A stretch of 41,551 nucleotides of DNA from Parvibaculaceae bacterium (GCA_029209985.1 JARGNZ010000027.1:1-41551), one strand, 5' to 3'; numbered from the stretch's first letter, positions 16,463-25,145 are shown. The notes: generated by a model from the letters alone, not told the origin. Program-made: numbers and translations.

Positions 16463-18061
16463 TTACCCCTTAAAGAGGGGTGGTAGGTCGCGCCTGCGGA
16501 CTTTGCCATTGGTGGTGTGTGGCAATGCTTTTACGTAGACGTATTGGCGGGGCACTTTATAGGTGGCAAGGTGTTTAGCTGCGTGTGCGTTTAAGGCGGC
16601 ATCATCGGGGCTTTGGCCCGGTTTCAATACGATAAATGCAGCGATGACGGATACATCCGACTTAACCGAAAGTTCTGTTACGGCAACTTCGGCAATGCTT
16701 GGGTGAGTGCCAAGCCATAGCTCGACCTCTAGTGGAGATACGCGGTAGCCCATGGCGTTCATCACATCGTCCGCGCGTCCATGATACCAGAGATAGCCGT
16801 CTTCGTCGTAAGCAGCCAAGTCGCCACCTAAAAACCACTCGCCTCGAAATACTTCGTCTTCTTCGTCCGACCGGTTCCAGTATCCCAGCATCAAGGCGGG
16901 ATCGGAGCGATGAACGGCGAGCATGCCAATCTCGCCCACCGGCAGCGGCTCTGTGCCGCCTTCTACCGGCAGGATAGCGATGCAACGGCCCGGCTGGGGT
17001 TTTCCCGGACTTCCTGGACGGATCTCCATTGCGGGGGACGTGGAGATATAGGTGGAGCATTCGCTCATGCCCAATGCTTCATAAAGGCGTTTACCAGTTG
17101 CTTTGTGCCAGTTTTGGGACAGGCTTTCTGACAGGGCTTCTCCGGCTGTGAGGCCGTGGCGTAGTGTCGTCAGATCTGGGGTTGTTAGGTCGCAATATTT
17201 TAGAATTTGGCGATAGAGAGACGGCACCGCAGCAAAAAGTGTGGCGCTATATCGCTCCATCAACCTTGGCCAAATGCTCACGTCTTTTTCACCTGTATAG
17301 AGAACCGTTGTGGCCCCATTCGCCCATGGGTCGGTCAGGCCAACACCGAGGGTATAGGTCCAATTGAATGCGCCTGCGTGAAGGATCACATCTTGCGGCT
17401 GCATACCGTACCAGCCTTGATACATTGGGCGACGCCCCCATGCGGCCCGGTGCGCGTGCAGCACGCCTTTTGGCTTGCCACTGGTGCCTGATGTGTAGAC
17501 CAAGTAGGCGGGATCATCGGCTTTTGTGGGGGCATATTCATCCAGAGGCGTGCACTTTTTGAATTGCTGAATATCGTCGGAGGTTATCAACCGCGCTGAG
17601 CCGTGGTCGATCTGCATGGTTGCATCCACAACGACCGCACTGGCACCAGAATCTTGCATCAAAAACTCTGCTTCATCTTTTGTCAGTTGGGCAGAGGCAG
17701 GTAGGGGGACTAGACCAGCGGCAATAGCGCCAAAGAAGAGAAGGGCATAGTCGCTTGTATTGGGTAGACGGATCATAATGCGATCGCCCGGCGTTAGTCC
17801 TTGGCTCAACAAGCCTGCTGCAATGGCCCTCACTGCGGGTTCCAACTCGCCGTAAGTCCAGGTTTCAGCCGCTTCAATGCTGTCTTCAATATCACTGACC
17901 ACCACAAGGGCGGGTTTTTGTGGATATTGGCGGGCTGAAGCCGCCAAACAATAATGCGCAAGATTGAAGGCCTGCGGTGGCAACTCCCCGCTATAGGTGA
18001 GGGTCTCTGGAAAACGGAAAGACGGGGCGGGGCGCGAGGGCGTGTTTGTTTCAGCTGTCAT
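16463..18061 (-). CDS. AMP-forming acyl-CoA synthetase/ligase
   Basis: Activates a carboxylic acid to its CoA thioester through an acyl-adenylate; ANL superfamily, 532 residues. Seen: the P-loop motif YTSGTSGKPKGVLHAH (189-204), the region ALGMSECSTYISTSPA (aryl/acyl pocket and ATP site), the hinge region YHGRADDVMNAMGYRVSPLEVE, and the catalytic Lys520 in TTNGKVRRRDL. The form DDVMNAMGYRVSPLEVE resembles benzoate-CoA-ligase and medium-chain-acyl ligases, but the acid cannot be assigned. Transcribed alone, divergent from the CaiB-type gene (278 bases between starts), which suggests both act on the same acyl-CoA. The start ATG at 18061 has a weak ribosome site. Confidence 0.9.
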   Translation of the reverse strand: MTAETNTPSRPAPSFRFPETLTYSGELPPQAFNLAHYCLAASARQYPQKPALVVVSDIEDSIEAAETWTYGELEPAVRAIAAGLLSQGLTPGDRIMIRLPNTSDYALLFFGAIAAGLVPLPASAQLTKDEAEFLMQDSGASAVVVDATMQIDHGSARLITSDDIQQFKKCTPLDEYAPTKADDPAYLVYTSGTSGKPKGVLHAHRAAWGRRPMYQGWYGMQPQDVILHAGAFNWTYTLGVGLTDPWANGATTVLYTGEKDVSIWPRLMERYSATLFAAVPSLYRQILKYCDLTTPDLTTLRHGLTAGEALSESLSQNWHKATGKRLYEALGMSECSTYISTSPAMEIRPGSPGKPQPGRCIAILPVEGGTEPLPVGEIGMLAVHRSDPALMLGYWNRSDEEDEVFRGEWFLGGDLAAYDEDGYLWYHGRADDVMNAMGYRVSPLEVELWLGTHPSIAEVAVTELSVKSDVSVIAAFIVLKPGQSPDDAALNAHAAKHLATYKVPRQYVYVKALPHTTNGKVRRRDLPPLFKG

Positions 18062-18084
18062 GGGCCGTCTATAGCGTATTTAGA

Positions 18085-18094
18085 GAAGCGCTTC
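18085..18094. promoter_or_regulatory. Short palindrome in the ligase/CaiB divergent region
   Basis: GAAGCGCTTC is a perfect 10-bp palindrome 24 bases upstream of the acyl-CoA ligase ATG, where a repressor site could overlap the promoter. Its shape resembles operators of LacI-type regulators, but ten bases can occur by chance. The remainder of the 18062-18339 gap has no gene or hairpin that I can support. Confidence 0.22.
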
Positions 18095-18339
18095 AAACGA
18101 CCCAACAGCCATTTTGAGGTTCTTATTTCGGCCTCATATGAGCGGCGTGGCTGATTCATAGCTCTTTTTGTGTCGTGGGGACCCTTCAAAGAACAGTGTT
18201 GGATGATTTTTTGTAGAGGGCATTCAGCCAGCCCCTACGTCATCCTTGATACGCGGCCAAAAGAGGCAGGGATTTGTTTACGGGGGCGCTGTCCTCGCTT
18301 AAAACTAAAGGCAAATAACACCAATTTGGGAGACGTATC

Positions 18340-19470
18340 ATGGGCAAAGGTCCGCTATCAGGAATTAAAGTTGTTGAATTTGCTGGCATTGGGCCAGGCC
18401 CCTTCTGTGGCATGTTGTTGTCTGACATGGGCGCTGATGTGGTGCGTATCGACCGCAAAGGCGGTTTTGGTGGCTCTAAGTTCGACATCACAGCACGTGG
18501 ACGTCGCTCTATCGCGATGGATTTGAAAAAGCCTGAAGCCGTTGAAGCCTGCCTTAAATTGATCGAAGAAGCCGATATGCTGCAAGAAGGCTTTCGTCCC
18601 GGCGTGATGGAACGCTTGGGCCTTGGCCCTGATGTTTGTTTTAAGCGCAATCCGAAACTGGTTTATGGCCGCATGACAGGCTGGGGGCAAACCGGCCCAA
18701 TGGCAAAAGCGGCGGGCCATGACTTAAACTATATTTCTTTAACGGGTGCTGCCCACGCAATCGGGCGGCCCGGCGAAAAACCAGTCCCTCCGTTGAACCT
18801 TGTCGGCGATTTTGGTGGCGGGGCACTTTATTTGGCACTGGGCATGGTCTCTGCGCTTAACCACGCACAACGCACTGGCGAAGGTCAAGTTATTGATGCC
18901 GCCATGACGGACGGGGCCACCTCGCTCATGGCCATGTTTTATGGCTTCACCGGGTCAGGCATGTGGGAAGATACACATGGCACCAATATGCTCGATGGGG
19001 GAGCGCATTTCTACGACACTTACGAAACAAGTGATGGCAAATGGGTTTCCATTGGCTCTATTGAGCCGCAGTTCTATGCTCTTTTGCGAGAAAAAATGGG
19101 GCTGGAAGATTCCTATTGGGATGATCAAATGAACCGCGAAAAATGGCCTGAGATGACCGAAAAATTGGCGGTTATTTTTAAGACCAAAACACGCGACGAG
19201 TGGTGCGAGATCATGGAAGGCACGGACATTTGTTTTGCGCCAATTCTGTCGATCAAAGAAACTATTGATCACCCTCACAACAAGGCGCGTGAAACTGTTG
19301 TGGAAATTGATGGTGTGGTGCAACCCAACATCGCTCCGCGTTTTGCGGGTACACCGTCAGAGATTCAAGGACCGGTGCCTGCCATTGGGGAACACAATGA
19401 AGAAGCTCTGAGCGATTGGGGCTTTAGTGCAGAAGATGTGGCAGCCTTAAAAACAGCAGAAGCAATCTAA
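18340..19470 (+). CDS. CaiB/BaiF CoA-transferase family protein, alpha-methylacyl-CoA racemase type
   Basis: A 376-residue family III CoA-transferase-fold protein. The pair His127 ([13 protein letters not shown]) and Asp157 (GDFGGG) matches the catalytic His126/Asp156 of Mycobacterium tuberculosis MCR, so a racemase of 2-methylacyl-CoA esters is more likely than a CoA-transferase. Other matches are the N-terminus [24 protein letters not shown] and [21 protein letters not shown]-like text (here [20 protein letters not shown]). The start follows GGGAG at a good distance. The histidine-phosphatase gene begins seven bases after its stop. Function: probably breakdown of branched-chain or isoprenoid acyl-CoA, such as phytanoyl or sterol side chains; the actual substrate is not known. 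Confidence 0.9.
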   Translation: MGKGPLSGIKVVEFAGIGPGPFCGMLLSDMGADVVRIDRKGGFGGSKFDITARGRRSIAMDLKKPEAVEACLKLIEEADMLQEGFRPGVMERLGLGPDVCFKRNPKLVYGRMTGWGQTGPMAKAAGHDLNYISLTGAAHAIGRPGEKPVPPLNLVGDFGGGALYLALGMVSALNHAQRTGEGQVIDAAMTDGATSLMAMFYGFTGSGMWEDTHGTNMLDGGAHFYDTYETSDGKWVSIGSIEPQFYALLREKMGLEDSYWDDQMNREKWPEMTEKLAVIFKTKTRDEWCEIMEGTDICFAPILSIKETIDHPHNKARETVVEIDGVVQPNIAPRFAGTPSEIQGPVPAIGEHNEEALSDWGFSAEDVAALKTAEAI

Positions 19471-19477
19471 GGTAGGT

Positions 19478-20218
19478 ATGTCCAAATTACCCGGAACAGT
19501 GGCACGGCGGCGCATCTATTTGATGCGCCACGGCCACGTAAATTATTTCAGCAAAGACTTGCTTGAAGGGCGCTCTGATAGCAAGTCCGTGCCGCTGACC
19601 AAACTTGGATGTGAACAAGCGGAAGCGGCTGGTAATGCCTTGTCGCATATCACATTTGACCGGGCCTTCAGCTCTGGCTATCCGCGCACCCGGAAGACGG
19701 CAGAGCTGGTATTGGCGGCTCAACCGGCCGGGCAAGCTCCCACATTGCTCACAGAACCACGGTTGGTTGAGGTTGAAAGTGGCGGCTCTCATAACATCAC
19801 CTCACGCCAAGAAATGATTGAAACCATTGCTCACCAATTTGACAATGCAGATCAGGCGTCAGCGCGTATGGGGCCGGAAGGTGAATATTTTGCGGCGGCC
19901 CAAGCACGGGCCATCGAAGCGATTGAAGACCTTTTACGGGCTCCTGATTGGCATACTGTTCTCATTGCAGCCCACGAAGGCATTAACCGCCTGCTGTTGA
20001 GCTGGGCATCTTGTCGGAATTTGTCCGCCACGGGAGCCTTTGAGCAGGATACAGCTTGCATCAATGTTCTTGATTTTGATCTAGACCTTGATGCGATGGA
20101 TGGGCCATTCATCAAAAGAAGTTTGATCAAAGCGGTGAATGTCACGCCCTATAATTACACAAAACATGGGATGAATCAGACGAGTTTAGAAACCATTTTT
20201 GAGCCTTACACAGAATAA
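19478..20218 (+). CDS. Histidine phosphatase superfamily protein
   Basis: Cytosolic phosphatase or mutase-like enzyme of 246 residues, branch 1 of the histidine phosphatase superfamily. The phospho-acceptor motif RHG is at 17-19 (IYLMRHGHVNYF), Arg68-70 region SSGYPRTRKTAEL supplies the second phosphate-binding arginine, and His166 (LIAAHEGINR) is the second catalytic histidine. The substrate is unknown. It begins seven bases after the AMACR-type gene and is surely in the same operon. A phosphatase inside an acyl-CoA cluster is a little unusual; members of this family remove phosphate from small metabolites or proteins. Confidence 0.88.
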   Translation: MSKLPGTVARRRIYLMRHGHVNYFSKDLLEGRSDSKSVPLTKLGCEQAEAAGNALSHITFDRAFSSGYPRTRKTAELVLAAQPAGQAPTLLTEPRLVEVESGGSHNITSRQEMIETIAHQFDNADQASARMGPEGEYFAAAQARAIEAIEDLLRAPDWHTVLIAAHEGINRLLLSWASCRNLSATGAFEQDTACINVLDFDLDLDAMDGPFIKRSLIKAVNVTPYNYTKHGMNQTSLETIFEPYTE

Positions 20219-20316
20219 ACTCACTTAAAGACACCACCCATGGACACACCATTGATCTGGGCACATATTAGGTGTCTGCTTCTTTGAGTGTTGCAACTTT
20301 TTGGGAGGAAGATTTT

Positions 20317-20910
20317 ATGAGCAATGATTTTTTGGGGAGTGTTGAGCATATCGGGCAGGCCACAACACCTGCACCTGCCTTAAATGGCTTTCATCATGTT
20401 GCTTATAGATGCCGTGATGCGGCTGAAACCCGTAAATTTTATGGGGACCTGCTGGGTCTTAAAGAAGCTGCGGCGTTAGCTTTTGACAAAGACCCCGCTG
20501 GCAATGATCGCCCTTACATGCATTTGTTTTTTGAAATGGGGAATGGAAGCTACATCGCTTTTTTTGATGCGCCTAGCTCAGCAGCTCCCGAAGGCTTTGC
20601 GATGAAGGATGGCATTGAAGACTATCACTTCGCGTTTGAAGCGGCTTCCATGGAAGATGTAAAACAATTTCAAGCGCGTTTGACCGAGGCAAAGGTTCCC
20701 GCCTTTGGCCCCATCGATCACGGCTTTTGTCATTCACTCTATTTCTTCGACCCTAATGGATTGGCCTGTGAAATCACTGTGCGGGATCAAAAGCACGATG
20801 AGATTATGGCCAATGAAAGTGCTCAATTCCCGAACGTCATACGGGAATGGACAGAAAAAACGAAGGCCATAAAGCAAGCCCGATTAAGTCTTGCTGTTTC
20901 AGCCGACTGA
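20317..20910 (+). CDS. VOC-superfamily protein (glyoxalase / extradiol dioxygenase fold)
   Basis: A 197-residue metal-binding vicinal-oxygen-chelate protein. The core begins GFHHVAYRCRDAAETRKFYG and ends SLYFFDPNGLACEITVRD. Likely metal ligands are His27 (HHVAYR), His104 (DYHFAFE) and Glu152 (CEIT), with another near FFEMGNGSYIAFF. The ATG at 20317 is fixed by GGGAGGA seven bases upstream; the upstream GTG at 20272 is rejected. It could be a glyoxalase, epimerase or ring-cleavage enzyme. It follows the phosphatase gene after 98 bases that contain an imperfect inverted repeat (AGACACC/GGTGTCT), so it may be partly independent of that operon. Confidence 0.87.
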   Translation: MSNDFLGSVEHIGQATTPAPALNGFHHVAYRCRDAAETRKFYGDLLGLKEAAALAFDKDPAGNDRPYMHLFFEMGNGSYIAFFDAPSSAAPEGFAMKDGIEDYHFAFEAASMEDVKQFQARLTEAKVPAFGPIDHGFCHSLYFFDPNGLACEITVRDQKHDEIMANESAQFPNVIREWTEKTKAIKQARLSLAVSAD

Positions 20911-20920
20911 TTGTCCAAAC

Positions 20921-22747
20921 TTATTCTTCAATCCACCACGTGTCTGTTTTGTATCCATAGACCGAGGTGGTCGCTGGCGTTTTTACCTTGTCCCATACCG
21001 CAACCCATTGGTCGGGTTGGTAGAAGAGGGGGATGACGTAAGCACCTGAGAGCAGCACTCTGTCCAACGCGCGGACGGAATGGACAAATTCATCATTTGT
21101 CCGGGCGGCCAACATCGCATTCATCATGGCATCAACTGCTGGGCTTTGTGTACCAGCATAATTGAAGGACCCTTCTTGGTTGGCAGCAGCACTTCCCCAA
21201 CGGTGTAATTGTTCATTGCCTGGCGAGAGGGAGGCATACCAAAAATTGAACACCATATCGAAGTCGAAAGTTTGTCGGCGTTGCTGGTATTGGCTTGAAT
21301 CTACGTTACGGATGGTGACGCTGATGCCGGTTTTCTCCAGCATGTTTTTGAAGTTAAGGGCAAGGCGTTCTTCGTCGCTGCTCACCACAAGAATTTCAAA
21401 GGTGAGGGGTGTTTGCGTGGCTGTATGGACCATGCGTCCGTCCACAACTTCGTATCCGGCTTTTGCTAATAGTTTGGTTGCCGCCCGTCGGCCTGCGCGG
21501 TTGCGACCGTCTCCTTTTGTTTTGGAGGCTTGATAGCCTTTCGCCATTATCTGAGGCGACACGGCACCAGGGAACTTTGCCAGCAGAGCGGTTTCATACT
21601 CATTTGCTGGCTTGTTGTGTGACCCCAGCACAGACCCATCATAGAAACTTTGGGTTCGTGTATAGGCGTTGTAATAGAGGTTTTTATTGACCCATTCAAA
21701 ATCAAATAGATGGCTCAACGCTTCGCGCACCTGCTTGTCTTCAAACTGCGGACGGCGGGTGTTGAAGACCATTGCCTTCATGCCGGATGGCACTTGTTTG
21801 ACAAAATTCTGTTTGCGAATACGGCCGTCTTTGACAGCGGGAAAGTCATAGCCCGTGGCCCAGCGGGTTGGGTCACTTTCAGCGCGCATGTCATAGAGGC
21901 CCTTTTTGAAGGCTTCAAAAGCAGCGTTAGAATCTAGATAATAATCATAAATCAGTTCATCAACATTATGCCGCCCGACATTCACGGCCAGATCCTTGCC
22001 CCAGTAATCTTCTCGCCGCTCATAAATGATTTGTGCCCCGGCTTCTGCTTTTTTGACGCGGTAGGGGCCACTTCCGATTGGTGCCTCAAGGGATGCGTTT
22101 TCAAATACACCATCCTTGAAAATATGCTTTGGCAGAATTGGCATCAGCCCCATAATTAATGGGATTTCCCGATCACCTTCCTCATTGAAAATAAAGGTAA
22201 TAGCGTTTGCTTCGGGACGCTCTATTTTCACGACCTTGCTATAATAGCTGCGGTGGAACGGCTTGCCTTTTTCCTTCAAGGTTTCCCATGTGAAAATAAC
22301 ATCCTCAACGGTCACGGGCGTGCCGTCGGAAAACTTTGCCGCAGGATTTAGTTTGAAGGTCACCCGTGAGCGATCTTCGGGCATATCAACCGACTGCGCA
22401 ATCAGACCGTAAAGTGTAAAGGCTTCATCTTGCGAGCGATCCATCAGGCTTTCAAACACCAAGCCACGCATTCCCTGTCCGGGACGACCTTTAACAATGA
22501 ACGGGTTCAGGCTATCGAAAGTTCCCGTTGTGCCAAGCCGCAACGTGCCGCCTTTGGGGGCCTGTGGGTTTGTATAGGCATAATGGGTGAAGTCGGCGGG
22601 ATATAGCGGCTCACCGTGCATCGCCACGCCGTGGGCAGGGGCGGCTTCCGCCTTATTTAACGCAAAGGCCGCAAAACTGAGAACAACACCTGCCACAACG
22701 GCAGGAACGAAGGTCCATTTTTGGTGTTGTTTGAAAGGCTTTGCCAT
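20921..22747 (-). CDS. Periplasmic oligopeptide-binding protein, YejA type (SBP_bac_5)
   Basis: Extracellular solute-binding protein of an ABC importer, 608 residues. The signal peptide is residues about 1-36 (hydrophobic VVAGVVLSFAAFAL, cleavage after AEA). The mature part has the SBP family 5 hallmarks GTLRLGTTGTFDSLNPF, LAQSVDMPEDRSRVTFKL-like text (here IAQSVDMPEDRSRVTFKL), FSDGTPVTVEDVIFTWETL and PIGSGPYRVKKAE. The phrase HGVAMHGEPLYPADFTHYAY is typical of the YejA branch that serves YejABEF peptide uptake. The start is taken at the ATG 22747 with AGGAG about 13 bases upstream; an in-frame codon at 22786 is less likely. No permease or ATPase genes are adjacent, so the transporter partners are elsewhere. 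Confidence 0.92.
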   Translation of the reverse strand: MAKPFKQHQKWTFVPAVVAGVVLSFAAFALNKAEAAPAHGVAMHGEPLYPADFTHYAYTNPQAPKGGTLRLGTTGTFDSLNPFIVKGRPGQGMRGLVFESLMDRSQDEAFTLYGLIAQSVDMPEDRSRVTFKLNPAAKFSDGTPVTVEDVIFTWETLKEKGKPFHRSYYSKVVKIERPEANAITFIFNEEGDREIPLIMGLMPILPKHIFKDGVFENASLEAPIGSGPYRVKKAEAGAQIIYERREDYWGKDLAVNVGRHNVDELIYDYYLDSNAAFEAFKKGLYDMRAESDPTRWATGYDFPAVKDGRIRKQNFVKQVPSGMKAMVFNTRRPQFEDKQVREALSHLFDFEWVNKNLYYNAYTRTQSFYDGSVLGSHNKPANEYETALLAKFPGAVSPQIMAKGYQASKTKGDGRNRAGRRAATKLLAKAGYEVVDGRMVHTATQTPLTFEILVVSSDEERLALNFKNMLEKTGISVTIRNVDSSQYQQRRQTFDFDMVFNFWYASLSPGNEQLHRWGSAAANQEGSFNYAGTQSPAVDAMMNAMLAARTNDEFVHSVRALDRVLLSGAYVIPLFYQPDQWVAVWDKVKTPATTSVYGYKTDTWWIEE

Positions 22748-22841
22748 GGCTCGATTACCGCTCCTGTGGATACATATCTGAATCACTTCAATCCCATGTT
22801 CTCTTGAGATTTAGGCGACACAGTGGCCTAGGCAAAAATGA

Positions 22842-22859
22842 AAGGCAAATGTTTGCCTT
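22842..22859. promoter_or_regulatory. Perfect palindrome between the YejA-like and IalB-family genes
   Basis: AAGGCAAA (22842-22849) and TTTGCCTT (22852-22859) are perfect inverted repeats around a 2-base centre. A partial copy (AGGCAAAA) lies just upstream at about 22830. Position between two divergent genes suggests a regulator site for one or both; no known consensus is claimed. Confidence 0.35.
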
Positions 22860-22905
22860 GTTTACCTTGCCAATTTGTAAGGATAGCCAATGGAAACCTT
22901 ATATG

Positions 22906-22911
22906 TATAAT
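22906..22911 (+). promoter_or_regulatory. Candidate -10 element of the IalB-family gene
   Basis: TATAAT, preceded by TG, 86 bases before the start codon. No convincing -35 at the usual distance, so this is only a candidate. Confidence 0.3.
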
Positions 22912-22923
22912 GCTGCGATTCAT

Positions 22924-22956
22924 TGTTTTACAGTGATTGTTAAACAGTGTTTTACA
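22924..22956 (+). repeat. Direct repeats TGTTTTACA in the IalB-family gene leader
   Basis: TGTTTTACA occurs at 22924-22932 and again at 22948-22956, 24 bases apart, i.e. slightly over two helical turns. CAGTG follows the first copy and precedes the second, and TTAAACA between them resembles a third, imperfect copy. They lie 40-73 bases before the start codon and could bind a regulator in tandem. Confidence 0.35.
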
Positions 22957-22996
22957 ATTTCGGTAAGACTGGTGGTATTCCATGAAAGGACTTCTA

Positions 22997-23524
22997 ATGC
23001 TCAATTGGCAGCGCGTTGTTGGCACACTTATTTTAGCCATTTCTACGCTTACTTTTTCCCAAGCTACATTTGCAGCGGGCGAAGCAGCACCGGCGAAAAC
23101 CTTTGGTGCTTGGAAGGGCGTTTGCTCTGATGTAAAGGCTAAAGAAGGCAATACAATCAAACTTTGCCAAGTCCTACATGAAGTACGTGCCCAGAATGAG
23201 AAAAAGACCCTTGTTGGTCTACTTGGAATTTCCAAAAAAGATGATGCCTATATCGCTTCTGTTCTAACCCCTCTCTTTGCCGTTTTGCCACAAGGTGTTG
23301 GCTTACAAATTGATGCATCTGAGAAAGGTTTTGGCGGACCGTATCAACTGTGCACACCAGCCGGCTGCCAAGCGACTTTAGCTTTGAGCCCTGAGGTGAT
23401 TGGGCAATTGAAAGCAGGTAATGAAGTGAAAATTCTATACGTGGATGCACGCAGAGGCGCCGTTGCTATTCCGGCCAGCCTTTCAGGCATTACCGCCGCG
23501 ATCAAATGGCTCGATGCCAACTAA
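22997..23524 (+). CDS. Invasion-associated locus B (IalB) family protein
   Basis: Secreted or periplasmic protein of 175 residues in the IalB family, named after Bartonella invasion locus B but widespread in free-living alphaproteobacteria, where its role is unknown. A signal peptide ends after TFA (about residue 26). The family framework is visible: FGAWKGVCSD near the mature N-terminus, a second cysteine in IKLCQVLHEV, then PYQLCTPAGCQATLALS, giving four cysteines that can form two disulfides. The ATG at 22997 is chosen because AAAGGA lies six bases upstream; a further ATG at 22982 would place that site inside the gene. A strong terminator follows, so the gene is monocistronic. Confidence 0.87.
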   Translation: MLNWQRVVGTLILAISTLTFSQATFAAGEAAPAKTFGAWKGVCSDVKAKEGNTIKLCQVLHEVRAQNEKKTLVGLLGISKKDDAYIASVLTPLFAVLPQGVGLQIDASEKGFGGPYQLCTPAGCQATLALSPEVIGQLKAGNEVKILYVDARRGAVAIPASLSGITAAIKWLDAN

Positions 23525-23550
23525 ATTGTTGGGATTTGATGCCTTAAATC

Positions 23551-23584
23551 AATAAAATGGGGTCCCGATGGACCCCATTTTATT
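23551..23584. terminator. Bidirectional intrinsic terminator
   Basis: AATAAAATGGGGTC (23551-23564) and GACCCCATTTTATT (23571-23584) form a perfect 14-bp stem with a 6-base loop. The A- and T-rich flanks work in both directions: it can end the IalB-family gene on the plus strand and the 39-residue small gene (23616-23735) on the minus strand. Confidence 0.85.
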
Positions 23585-23615
23585 TTGAACGATGGCGCCG
23601 TGCGCGCTTTAGCTT

Positions 23616-23735
23616 TTATCGAGGGTCAATACCATCTCGATTGGGCGCAATTATAGAGCAATATGCGAGTGTCGCCGAAAATGCGGCCATGGCACCAGCC
23701 ATGCCGATGAGATAAATGATTCCAAAATCAGTCAT
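23616..23735 (-). CDS. Small single-span membrane protein, 39 residues
   Basis: Short reading frame with a near-perfect ribosome site, GGAGGA four bases before the ATG. The product begins MTDFGIIYLIGMAGAMAAFS and continues as a helix of about 28 hydrophobic or small residues, with GxxxA-type packing (GMAGAMAAFSATLA), and a polar C-terminal tail ending DGIDPR. It ends shortly before the shared terminator at 23551-23584. I do not recognise a family. The strong ribosome site and the uninterrupted membrane helix make it likely to be real. Packing motifs suggest helix-helix contact with another membrane protein, which is inference. Confidence 0.62.
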   Translation of the reverse strand: MTDFGIIYLIGMAGAMAAFSATLAYCSIIAPNRDGIDPR

Positions 23736-23879
23736 AATTCCTCCAGCAATATATAATCAGTCTTGCCGCCATGAAGAGACAAGCTGTGCGGAGTATTCAG
23801 TTTTTGGAGGTATCGGCATTGATCTAGCGCATTGCACCACTAACAATATGTGGCACAGCCCCAAATACAGCGACGAACG

Positions 23880-24599
23880 CTAATCCGCCTTCGTCGGCCA
23901 GACCTTCACACGCAGCCAACTCCAGACGGTATTATTGCGGAGGATATATCGCGCCAGATTTTCCATCTCTTGATCTAAGCCCGGATCTTCGAGCAAGGCT
24001 TCGCGTTTGCGAAAGGGGCCATTGGGGTCCAACTGTTTAATGACTTTTGCCGGATTGCCCCCCGCGATGACATTGTCTGGAATATCACTGACCACCACAG
24101 ACCCTGCAGCAATGATGCTGTTGTTGCCAATGCTCACGCCTTTCGAAACCATCACACGAGCGCCCAACCACGCATTCTCACCAATCTTAATCGGTGCATG
24201 TTTATCAAGCTCGGCGGTGCGGTCGTAGGTGTCGTGCCAATCAGAATCTGAGATGTAACAATTACTCGCAATCATCGTGTTATTGCCAATTTCAATATGC
24301 TCAGAGGCGATGATGTGGTTGCCGGGGGAAATTAGAACGTAATCACCTAGGGTTATGCGGCCCTGACGATCTCCATTTTGCCAGGTTGCAAACCGGATCA
24401 TGGCTCCCTTGGAGGCGCGCAGGTGCACCTTTTTTCCAAGCTCAACACCGGCACCCCAGACTTCAACTTCCCACGGCCCGGTTACATTGAGGCCGTCACC
24501 CACTTTATCAAATTGAGGGATGAGAAAGTGGCGGGTGTAAAATTCAGAAAATTTGGATTTAATCTGGCGGATGAAATAGGGCCGGTTCTCAGTGCGCAC
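23880..24599 (-). CDS. Acyltransferase with left-handed beta-helix (hexapeptide repeats)
   Basis: A 239-residue enzyme of the hexapeptide acyltransferase (LbH) superfamily, which transfers acetyl or other acyl groups to sugars or similar acceptors and works as a trimer. Repeats run from about residue 55 to 195, with typical IGNNTMIASNCYISDS, IGENAWLGARVMVSKGVSIG and NSIIAAGSVVVSDIPDN. The catalytic histidine is probably His in SDSDWHDTYDR, and AGGNPAKVIKQL closes the domain. The start is a GTG at 24599, supported by AGAGG six bases upstream; the next Met would cut into the domain. It lies 58 bases downstream of hspQ on the same strand. A role in surface polysaccharide modification is likely but not proven. 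Confidence 0.85.
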   Translation of the reverse strand: MRTENRPYFIRQIKSKFSEFYTRHFLIPQFDKVGDGLNVTGPWEVEVWGAGVELGKKVHLRASKGAMIRFATWQNGDRQGRITLGDYVLISPGNHIIASEHIEIGNNTMIASNCYISDSDWHDTYDRTAELDKHAPIKIGENAWLGARVMVSKGVSIGNNSIIAAGSVVVSDIPDNVIAGGNPAKVIKQLDPNGPFRKREALLEDPGLDQEMENLARYILRNNTVWSWLRVKVWPTKAD

Positions 24600-24657
24600 A
24601 AGGGCCTCTTTCTGGCTTCAGGGTTTCCAGTGTTTGAACCGGCTACAGCATTCCGGC

Positions 24658-24987
24658 CTAGTTGTTGCGGCGACTACGAAGCGGATAGGCCCCGTCTTTG
24701 AGTGGACCAAAATAGGTGCCAACCTCTGGATGACGGATAGGCTTGGCGTCCTCGTCAATCAATAAGTTCTGCTCTGAGACATAAGCTTCGTACTCAATCT
24801 CCTCATTTTCGGCGAGAAGGTGATAAAAAGGTTGATCCTTTTTAGGCCGCATCTCTTCAGGAATGGACAGCCACCATTCTTCTGAATTGGAAAATGTAGG
24901 ATCCACGTCGAAAATCACTCCCCGAAATGGGAAGAGTCTATGACGTACGATTTGCCCGATTTGGAATTTTGCGTCGCGTGTAAGCAC
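24658..24987 (-). CDS. hspQ: Heat shock protein HspQ
   Basis: Small beta-rich protein of 109 residues; in E. coli HspQ binds hemimethylated DNA and acts as a specificity enhancer of Lon proteolysis. Matching features are FQIGQIVRHRLFPFRGVIFD, the aromatic region FSNSEEWWLSIPEEMRPKKD, PFYHLLAENEEIEYEAYVSEQN and PEVGTYFG. Length is normal for the family. The start is a GTG at 24987 with AGGTGG just upstream. It is divergent from the OYE-type gene and upstream of the acyltransferase gene. Confidence 0.93.
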   Translation of the reverse strand: MLTRDAKFQIGQIVRHRLFPFRGVIFDVDPTFSNSEEWWLSIPEEMRPKKDQPFYHLLAENEEIEYEAYVSEQNLLIDEDAKPIRHPEVGTYFGPLKDGAYPLRSRRNN

Positions 24988-25145
24988 CTGACCACCTGTC
25001 AGTTTGAAAGAACGCCGGATCGTATCTGCTTCGCGTCATTTTTCAAAGAAGACTTTGAATTTAGGTGATTATCCCTTTTTGGTCTGATTAAGGGGTTGAA
25101 GATGGGGCCAAAGCTCTCGATATTGCACACAACGCTATTACAACC

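Noticed and set aside
20229-20277. Inverted repeat AGACACC/GGTGTCT between the phosphatase and VOC genes as a terminator
   Set aside because: Only seven matching bases around a loop of over 30 bases and no U tract; too weak to call.
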